From positions 163,812,064 to 163,876,063 of the forward strand of contig CM072511.1 of the NCBI GenBank assembly GCA_036898135.1: 64,000 nt of DNA, written 5' to 3'. The notes beneath the pieces are model-generated. The model was not told where the DNA came from. It searched no databases and was given only the letters and a program-made list of their open reading frames with translations. The DNA is from Oncomelania hupensis. Taxonomy: Eukaryota > Mollusca > Gastropoda > Littorinimorpha > Pomatiopsidae. This document shows, piece by piece, positions 56,795 through 64,000 of this stretch; position 1 is the stretch's first letter, and every line of letters starts with the position of its first letter. Made by a program: the position numbers and the translations under genes.

Positions 56795-56914
56795 AAAAAG
56801 AAGAAGAAGAAGAAGCAGAAGAAGAAGAAGAAGAAGAAGAAGAAGAAGAAGAAGAAGAAGAAGAAGAAGAAGAAGAAGAAGAAGAAGAAGAAGAAGAAGA
56901 AGAAGAAGAAGAAG
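56795..56914. repeat. (GAA)n microsatellite upstream of the GPCR start
   Basis: About 38 GAA/AGA trinucleotides with one GCA interruption, ending 36 bases before the GPCR ATG. It would lie in the 5' UTR if transcription starts upstream. Confidence 0.96.
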
Positions 56915-56950
56915 ACCCCAACCTCCACCTACAACATTATCATCATCACG

Positions 56951-57297
56951 ATGACGATCACAACGCCTTCAACCATTCCTTTGTACGGCGACAGCCTGAT
57001 CGACAGCGACAACCCTTACGCCATAGGCTCGGTGACGGACAACTGCACATGGTCAAAGGCAAGTACAGAACCGTGCTCAGGCCTGGCGCCCACTGCTCAC
57101 GGAAATCTCTCACACTGGGCCAAAGGTGAGGGAGGCCCCACTCTAATGGACCGGCTGGCGGAGGAAGCGTCGTTCCGCTGGGCGATGACCATCGTGATGT
57201 GGGTCTACCCGGCCGTGGTGGTCATCGGCATTGTGGGCAATCTGCTCAGCCTGTGGGTGCTGCTGCGCCGTGGCATGAGGCGAACCTCGGCCTGCAG
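56951..57297 (+). CDS. Peptide-type class A GPCR, exon 1 (N terminus and TM1)
   Basis: 347 bp from ATG 56951 to the donor TGCAG|GTCAGT. The extracellular N terminus is about 80 residues with N-glycosylation sequons (NCTW, NLSH) and no signal peptide. TM1 follows (WVYPAVVVIGIVGNLLSLWV) with the conserved GN. The exon ends in the first intracellular loop (RRGMRRTSAC) with AG of a split Arg codon. G from exon 2 at 58115 completes it and the frame continues into TM2. The start is the first ATG in frame after the GAA tract. Confidence 0.88.
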
Positions 57298-58114
57298 GTC
57301 AGTCCCCACTTTCCTTCTACACAGGTGAAGTTTTCTGTATCGTCTCCCCTCTTCCCCCTCCCCGGACTGGGCCCAGTGGTCCAAGGCGTCAGAGGATAGG
57401 CCTCAGACAGCAAGTGGGCGCCTCGCGAGACTTGAGTTAGATTGTGTATCGGGCAGCGCGTCTTGATCTGGACAAGCGCTATTTAACAACCCTAAAATAA
57501 AATAATATATCATCGTAATGGTCACTTTTGGTTGGCTAGGGGTTGGGGCAAGAAATTGTTAGCTACGTATTGAAAGACATTTTTCTTTTGAAGAAGAAGC
57601 AGACAATGAAAATGTAATAATTCCTTTTTGTTCAGATACGTACTTTAAAGTCTGCCAATCATTGAAACAGTGACTAGCGAAGACAAACGCAAATAAACGA
57701 GCAAATAAAAGTTAACTGAATCTAGCCTGCTTAATCCAGTCAGTGTCAAAAACTGACTGAAGAGCGATAGTGGCTGTTGTGAATATAGCAGTTATTGTGT
57801 TTGGTGCTGTGCCCATGTCTTGTGTTTGGTGCTGTGCCCATGTCTTGTGTTTGGTGCTGTGCCCATGTCTTGTGTTTGGTGCTGTGCCCATGTCTTGTGT
57901 TTGGTGCTGTGCCCATGTCTTGTGTTTGGTGCTGTGCCCATGTCTTGTGTTTGGTGCTGTGCCCATGTCTTGTGTTTGGTGCTGTGCCCATGTCTTGTGT
58001 TTGGTGCTGTGCCCATGTCTTGTGTTTGGTGCTGTGCCCATGTCTTGTGTTTGGTGCTGTGCCCATGTCTTGTGTTTGGTGCTGTGCCCATGTCTTGTGC
58101 TGCTTGCTGTGCAG
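57298..58114 (+). other. GPCR intron with SINE fragment and 25-bp minisatellite
   Basis: An 817-bp GT-AG intron. About 57380-57500 resembles the dispersed SINE-like family (CGAGACTTGAGTTAGATTGT, AAGCGCTATTTAAC). The minisatellite at 57799-58100 reaches to within 15 bp of the acceptor TGCTGTGCAG. Confidence 0.85.
57799..58100. repeat. 25-bp minisatellite, 12 copies
   Basis: Unit TTTGGTGCTGTGCCCATGTC plus TTGTG, practically without variation. Having no stop in several frames, it yields long open frames on both strands. One of these runs without a stop into exon 2 of the GPCR. Confidence 0.97.
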
Positions 58115-59187
58115 GTACCTGGCCTGCCTGGCCGTGGTGGACAGCCTGGTGTTGCTGACGTCAGCCACCAAGACGTGGGTGAGGGTGGTGTGGGGGTTTG
58201 AACTGCTGCACGTGTCGGTGGTGTCTTGCAAGCTGCTCATCTTCCTGACCCACTGGTCGCTGACCACGGCAGCCTGGCTGATCGTGGCGGTGACGGTGGA
58301 GCGCTTCACGGCCATCTGGTGGCCGCTCAAGGCCATGCAGGTCTGCAGCATAAGGAAGACCCGGCAGGTGATCGTGTCGGTGGTGGTGCTGATGACCTGC
58401 GCCAACAGCCCCCTCTTGTACACCGCCCAGCTGGTGCCCGTGTCGTCCAGAGGTTCCACCAGCAGCTCGGGCGTGCAGTGCGCCGTCTACGCCGACCAAA
58501 GCACGCTGTGCCAAGCTCTCCAATGGGTTCACCTGACCCTGTACTCCTTCTTGCCCGCCGGCCTCCTCCTGACGCTCAACTCCCTGATCCTGTACATGCT
58601 CTACCAACACCGCTTGGTCATCAGCGGCGGCCAGGACAGCCGCAGCTCCCGCTCGTCCTCTGCCAACAACTACAAGGTATCCATCAACAACGCCTGTGCG
58701 GGCACCGACCAGGACCTACTGCCTCCTCCCGCTCTGCCGCCCATCCAGCTTCCGCGCCACAAGTCTCACAGCCGGCCGCTCCTGCAACCGCAGACGTCGG
58801 CCGGGTCGCGAAGATCGTCCCAGGCACCGCAGCACTTCCACCGCCGCCTGGCGCCCCATGTTGTTAGGCGTGTCCTTCTGTTGGCTGTTCCTGACAACCC
58901 CCCAGACCGCCTACAACCTCACCGCCCCCCGGCCCGCTGACATGAGCCAGATGGCCAGCCAGTTCCTGCTCAAGACGGTGTGGTTCCTGATGATGTACGT
59001 CAACCACGCCATCAACTTCTTCCTGTACTGCATGACGGGGCAGCGCTTCCGGCAGGAGCTAAAGCGCGGGTTGGCCTGCTCCACCACGTCTGAGCGACAT
59101 CGGCAAGTCAAAGAGGCGCTCCTCAAGTGCGGAGTCTTCCACGGCAACCAAAGGAGCAGCGGCCAGGATGACGTCAACATCTCTTAA
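58115..59187 (+). CDS. Peptide-type class A GPCR, exon 2 (TM2-TM7), apparent frameshift
   Basis: Begins inside the split Arg with YLACLAVVDSLVLL (TM2, conserved Asp). TM3 ends VTVERFTAIWWPLKA, with ERF in place of DRY. TM4 is VIVSVVVLMTCANSPLLY, extracellular loop 2 has a Cys (VQCAVYAD), and TM5 is HLTLYSFLPAGLLLTLNSLI. A long Ser/Gln/Pro-rich third intracellular loop runs to HFHRRLAP. TM6 (MLLGVSFCWLFLTTPQTAYN) and TM7 (FLMMYVNHAINFFLYCMTGQ) lie in a different frame, with a one-base shift around the CCCC at 58854-58857. The tail ends DDVNIS and a TAA. Family resemblance is to invertebrate neuropeptide receptors, and the ligand is unknown. It is either a sequencing or assembly error or a real disabling indel. 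Confidence 0.85.
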
Positions 59188-59314
59188 CTCTCCACCACCA
59201 CCACCACTGGAAAGCCATTGACGATCTCTACAGGCAAATTCTGGCAAAGAGAGCTCTGTTGCCACAGATACACAACGGGGAACGAGAACATAGGATAAGC
59301 GATGAAGGGGAGAG

Positions 59315-59375
59315 AGAAAGAAAGAAAGCGAGAGAGAGAGAGCGAGAGAGAGAGAGAGCGAGAGAGAGAGAGAGA

Positions 59376-59432
<57 letters not shown>
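59315..59432. repeat. (GA)n tract in the GPCR 3' region
   Basis: (GA)n with GAGC interruptions about 130 bp after the GPCR stop, probably in the 3' UTR. Confidence 0.95.
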
Positions 59433-59434
<2 letters not shown>

Positions 59435-60059
59435 CAGAAGACTACATACGTTCTCAGTATACATATTTCGCTAGATACTTCAACCAAAGTTAAAGTCAAC
59501 TAGGGCTGACAATCCAGACTGCAGAACAAGGTTTCTTTCCCATCTGCAAAATATAGATGTGTCTGTGCAGATTCACTATGACTATCTGACCGCTTTGACC
59601 ACTGATTGGCAAGTGAACCTGTTACATTGATTACTACCATCTGTCGCTGATTTCTTCATGGAAAAGCAATTCAGCTAATTTTATCTCTTTGTTGTTGATG
59701 ATGACGAAGACGAAGATTTGTACAACGCCAGTCTTCTCAAACGGTCCACTTAGCTACAATATCGTGGAACTGACAGGATTATCTCCCGTCCAAATGTCGT
59801 TCAATAGTGGTCGACGTAGACACAGCTATGACCCTTGTTTACACCTCACAACTACATTAGGGTCTTTGGATTATCTCCCTTCTAAATTGTCGCTCATTGA
59901 GAGAAAGACAAACAGACATTGAAACAAACAACAAAACAACGACCCCCCCCCAAAAAAAAAAAAAAAAAAATTTAAAGGATGAAAAAAAGAAAGAAGGAAA
60001 AACAAGCTGTCAGAGGCGAAGAAAAAATAAATTGTCCATTTTGACGAGATGTAACATTT
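59433..60059. other. GPCR 3' flank, no gene seen
   Basis: AT-rich, with a C-run followed by poly-A at 59942-59972. No gene recognised. Confidence 0.5.
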
Positions 60060-60255
60060 GAATGAGACTTATATGTGTAGCATTATCGACAAGAGCTAAC
60101 ATTTCAAAGAGACATGTGTGTAGCATTATCGACAAGAGCTAACATTTCAAAGAGACATGTGTGTAGCATTATCGACAAGAGCTAACATTTCAAAGAGACA
60201 GGTGTGTAGCATTATCGACAAGAGCTAACATTTCAAAGAGACGTGTGTAGCATTA
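60060..60255. repeat. 43-bp tandem repeat, about 4.5 copies
   Basis: The unit contains TGTGTAGCATTATCGACAAG and AGCTAACATTTCAAAGAGAC. Confidence 0.92.
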
Positions 60256-61552
60256 TTGACAAAGCAATGTGGCATCCTCGTGTTTGTAATTGTGTCGAGA
60301 AAATGCTGAGTATTAATTTATATATTACAGTAGTGTGTGGTGAGCTGTTAACATGATAGAAAAAGATAAACTTACGTTATGCACACAAATGAATATATTT
60401 CTGTTTGAGGAAAGACAGACATAGTACGTTCTGTCATTACTTTTGGATAACAGTATGGACCGCGGGTACTGTCTGTGCACGCACCCACTCCGCGCACGGA
60501 CGTTACAGATCCTGACGCTCATGTCCTAAGCGGGCGAGGGCCAAAAATTGCTCACGGACTACCCGAATGCTGATCACGCAATATTTACGTCACAGGTCAT
60601 AAGAAAATGATGAAGCGAACAGTGTTCAGAACTGAGTATGCGCAGTAGTACTACCGACAAGACCTGCGCAATGTAGCCAGCATTTGTTCACTATTTATTC
60701 CTGCCGCGTGCTAGACCGTTGTCAAATCTTGAGGGCAACATCGGCAAAGTGTATTGGTTGTGTGTTAGAAGTGACGACGTGAACTGGTTGTGTGTTAGAA
60801 AAGGAGGGACAGATAATCGTTTTGCATGCACAACAACAACACTTGGTGATAACATTTCACGTCAAGCGATCAGTTACCGACAGCAATGGACGCATCTATA
60901 AGAACTGTTGATCGTAGTAACAATTGTTCAACAACGGTGTTCAATGTGTTGTACTCCCTCCCGACCCCATCACCCTCTCCAAACATTGTGATGGACAGAT
61001 ATAACCCGAGTGTTGCTCACGGAATGTGTGTCGTATGTTTCGCAAAACACCCAACGACCCTTGTTCTCGAAGATAAAACACTGAAAACAATTACTTTCGT
61101 TGTCGAATAATGAAACAACGACGTTTGTTATCGACTATCAAACAATGACGTTTGAGTGTGGGAAAATATGTTTGTTAATACATTCAGAAACGGGCATTTT
61201 GTTGCAGTTTTTTTTTAACTACTGAAAACTCAGTGAGTACATCTATCAAAAGGGTTATGGAAATTATTTGTTATTGTTGACAGCGCTATTTGTGTAAATA
61301 TTGAAAAAGAGGGCTATTTCATTACATCTGAAACCGGTGGGGTTTGGGGTTTTGTTTTGCTGTGTTTGCTACTATTGTGATGGGTATTGTGTTATTTCCT
61401 ACCTTATAAAATCCAGTGTTGGTTTTGTTGTTACCCTTGGCATTGCTGTTGTGCTGTAGTAGGCAGCCTGACAAATAAATATTGGTAGACATCGGAATGT
61501 ATGCTTTTGTTGTTACTAAATAAAGTGTGGACAATTTCACAAGATGTTACTG
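60256..61552. other. Intergenic, partial SINE-like copy, no gene seen
   Basis: 60444-60545 carries the 5' part of the dispersed SINE-like family (CAGTATGGACCGCGGGTACT, TGTCTGTGCACGCACCCACT). The rest shows no coding or repeat signal. Confidence 0.45.
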
Positions 61553-62232
61553 TCAGAACACAGGCAATATGTTTTCCGAACGCATGCAACGCGTTTTCAG
61601 AACGCAGGCAATGTGTTTTCAGACCGCAGGCAACGCGTTTTTAGAACGCAGGCAACGCGTTTTCAGAACGCAGGCTACGCGTTTTCAGAACACAGGCAAC
61701 GCGTTTTCAGAGCGCAGGCTATATGTATTCAGAACGCAGGCAACGCGTTTTCAGAACGCAGGCAACGCGTTTTCAGAACGCAGGCAATGTGTTTTCAGAA
61801 CACAGGCAACGCGTTTTCAGAACGCAGGCAATGTGTTTTCAGAACACAGGCAATGTGTTTTCAGAACAGGCAACGCGAAAGCAGGCTATATGTATTCAGA
61901 ACGCAGGCAATGTTTTCAGAATGCTTGCAATGTGTTTTCAGAACGCAGGCTATATGTATTCAGAACGCAGGCTATATGTATTCAAAACGCAGGCTATATG
62001 TATTCAAAACGCAGGCTATATGTATTCAAAACGCAGGCTATATGTATTCAAAACGCAGGCAATGTTCTGAGAACGCAGGCAATGTGTTTTCAGAACGCAG
62101 GCTATATGTATTGAGAACGCAGGCAATGTGTTTTCAGAACGCAGGCTATATGTATTGAGAACGCAGGCAATGTGTTTTCAGAACGCAGGCTACATGTATT
62201 CAGAACGCAGGCAACGTTTTCAGAACGCAGGC
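61553..62232. repeat. 22-bp minisatellite with two interspersed unit types
   Basis: About 31 copies of AACGCAGGCAACGCGTTTTCAG, AACGCAGGCAATGTGTTTTCAG-like and GCAGGCTATATGTATTCAG-like units. The CAACGCG type dominates on the left and the CTATATGTATT type in the right half, partly alternating. All three plus-strand frames stay open over long stretches, and none is taken as a gene. Confidence 0.95.
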
Positions 62233-62282
62233 GCGCAAATCGGGAGGCGAGTGGAGTAGAGTCGACTAACATTGCTTCAAGT

Positions 62283-62520
62283 TCTGTTCGAGTCCCATCC
62301 CTGTAACTCAGTGGTTAGAGCGTTTGCCTGTCACCCCGAGGGCCCATGTTCCAATCCAGTGGCTGGCAAGATAAAGCAGGATTGCTCTGGTGGTTCAGTT
62401 TAGGTGAGGTCACTACGTCCTCCTTCCTTGTGATAGTCAGTCCCGTCTGCCGTGTGGCCAATGGGGGAGGTGGACGTTAAGCTTCAATGTGGATGTGTTG
62501 TTGTAGCGGATTCTCTATTT
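62283..62520 (+). mobile_element. tRNA-derived SINE, copy 2
   Basis: The head CTGTAACTCAGTGGTTAGAG (A box), the loop CTGTCAC with a GTC anticodon-like triplet, and ATGTTCCAATCC (B box) resemble an old tRNA-Asp-type head. The body shares short blocks with the SINE at 13545-13822. It directly follows the 22-bp minisatellite. Confidence 0.72.
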
Positions 62521-64000
62521 AGCATCGTTGCTGCTGCAGACATTACCCACATTTCAATGACAATTCAGAAATAGCCGCTCTGTTACTGTTGTTCGTGTTG
62601 ATGCCGTTGTGATACTAATAATATGGTACCGGGTTGTTGTAAATGTAATTCTAAGTAATTGTTCACATGGATCTTTTGTAAAAAGCGAAGAAACCATATT
62701 TTCTGTCAAGCTCATAGAATGGATTAAAGGGCCGACTGTGTTTTTTTTATTTTTGTGTTGAATTTTGGATACTATTTGTGCATGTGGTATACTTTGTGCT
62801 ACTTTTGTTGAAATTAAATCGTTCTATTGTCGCATAATGAGTTGTTTTATTTATTACTGTTGTTTGAACAAAACAAAACTGTTTTCCTTACTGTTCAGGT
62901 TACCATAATTTAACAATTTATGCGTGCTAGACTTGAGATCTGGAAAACTAGATTTAATAATTATATATAAATATTTTGCCTATTATTGTTTAAGAAATCT
63001 TTATTTTTGTATTCGGACGAGCCCCCAAATGTAACTCGCTATCAAACAGACACAAACAAAACAACCTTTCGTCAGTTTTGCAAAACAACTTAAAATCATG
63101 AAATTGTGCAAAGGCACAATAAAGTTACTTATTTTGTCGTTGTCAATGTTACTATATTTCCTGTCAAGTTTAGTATAGAATATTTTACTCTGAATACGTC
63201 TACTAGTCCTAGACTGCAAATCACAAATCCTATCAAATATCTGAATCATATCTCCTATCAAATCTCTTGGCATAGGAAAGATAAGCGTTCAGGTCTTAGC
63301 GAATTTAGGGTTCAACACTCTGTTGAAGCTCACATGCATTGCTCTAAGGCGCCAGCCCCCCATACAGTGACAGCAAAGCTACTTAAATCTCCAGTTGCTG
63401 TGGGGTTTTTTGGTAGCAGACGGCGCCATGTCATGTTACCACCACCTGCTATAACGTCAACGTCAGAACCTTGACTCTGGGCAATAGAAGAGGTGGTCAT
63501 CGTGTGATGTTCATACTTTATTTGTGACCTTATACACAATGTGTGAAAACATCGCCCCTAGTACTTGTACATAGTTTGTGACTGTATATAGCTGTACATA
63601 GTTTGTCAATAAAACTTTCATTAAATGCCTGTTCACACATCTAGATGATATGAGACATACCTAATTTGTGACCGTTCAAAGCTCAACGTAGTTTGTGACT
63701 ATGTGTCACTGAACGGACAGTAAAGGGTAGATTAATATAATTAACCTTTCTCTGTAGAGAAAAAAAAGGCAGCAAAACCATAAACGTTGTGAGTTAGATT
63801 CAGATATTTAATTAGAATGTCCTAAGTCCTTGTACATGTAGCCGAGCGGAGTATCTGACTCCCATCTCTTGATCACTACCTTGAGAAAATTGCCCGACCC
63901 GAGCTGTTATTTTCATTTATCCCTCGTAAGAGGGACATCAAAATATTTGCCCTGCAAGGCTGTGAAGCGTGTAGATAGTAAACCAATTTGCCGGCTACTA
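62521..64000. other. Intergenic, LINE-tail fragment, no gene seen
   Basis: About 63603-63655, reversed, resembles the LINE 3' end at 50950-51000 (GATGTGTGAACAGGCATTTA). The 63840-63890 stretch (GTAGCCGAGCGG) is faintly tRNA-like. No gene recognised to the window edge. Confidence 0.45.

Noticed and set aside
57795..58114. Repeat-coded N-terminal extension of GPCR exon 2
   Set aside because: The repeat is intronic. The acceptor at 58111-58114 joins exon 1 in phase and supplies TM1.
58677..58832. Short intron in the GPCR third loop
   Set aside because: The AAG|GTATCC donor exists, but none of the CAG/AAG acceptors I checked gives the phase needed for TM6. An indel explains the shift better.
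61527..62158. 195-204 codon overlapping plus-strand frames
   Set aside because: They are periodic products of the 22-bp minisatellite.

Overview
The window is eukaryotic. It has spliced genes with GT-AG introns, long AT-rich non-coding stretches, LINE, LTR and SINE-type retroelements, and a very high load of micro- and minisatellites. The two host genes I can support (a TRPM cation channel and a peptide-type class A GPCR) are animal genes. The repeat style (tRNA-derived SINEs, RTE LINEs with a GGATA tail, TGACCTTGA-rich repeats) suggests a lophotrochozoan, most likely a gastropod mollusc. That taxonomic placement is inference.

1-6.5 kb: intergenic or 3'-UTR-like sequence with a 16-bp minisatellite, an (AT)n tract and a polypurine tract of about 840 bp. 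6.5-15.0 kb, minus strand: nine phase-consistent exons of a TRPM1/3-like channel covering S3 to the stop codon (800 codons). Its introns carry retroposons, SINEs and an old LTR. The exons for the N-terminal half were not found. 15.0-19.1 kb: four unrelated minisatellites in a row plus a polypurine tract. 19-29.3 kb: microsatellites, an inverted pair of RTE fragments, a TGACCTTGA-rich repeat, one orphan exon candidate, and a tandemly duplicated retroposon.

29.86-39.77 kb is the most striking region. A 3.3-kb RTE-type LINE, flanked by a 13-bp target duplication, was split inside its endonuclease domain by an LTR retrotransposon of about 6.5 kb. The LTR element has 634-bp LTRs with one visible difference, a 5-bp target duplication (GACTG), and one uninterrupted 1514-codon Gag-Pol ORF. 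Its integrase lies upstream of its reverse transcriptase, the unusual Gmr1-type order within Ty3/gypsy elements. Its leader holds four perfect heat-shock-element trimers in a 15-bp tandem repeat just before the gag start.

39.8-56 kb: RTE fragments, a divergent LTR relative broken by a retroposon, minisatellites, a retroposon with a clear 12-bp target duplication, remnants of a RNase H-bearing LINE, a short TTAGGG tract, and a 579-bp tandem duplication carrying exon-like sequence. 56.9-59.2 kb, plus strand: a two-exon GPCR whose intron holds a 25-bp minisatellite and whose second exon contains an apparent one-base frameshift before TM6. 59.2-64 kb: GA repeats, a 43-bp and a 22-bp minisatellite, a tRNA-derived SINE, and otherwise featureless sequence.

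The host genes do not form a pathway. The window is mainly a record of repeat expansion and nested retrotransposition around two neuronal or sensory-type membrane protein genes.
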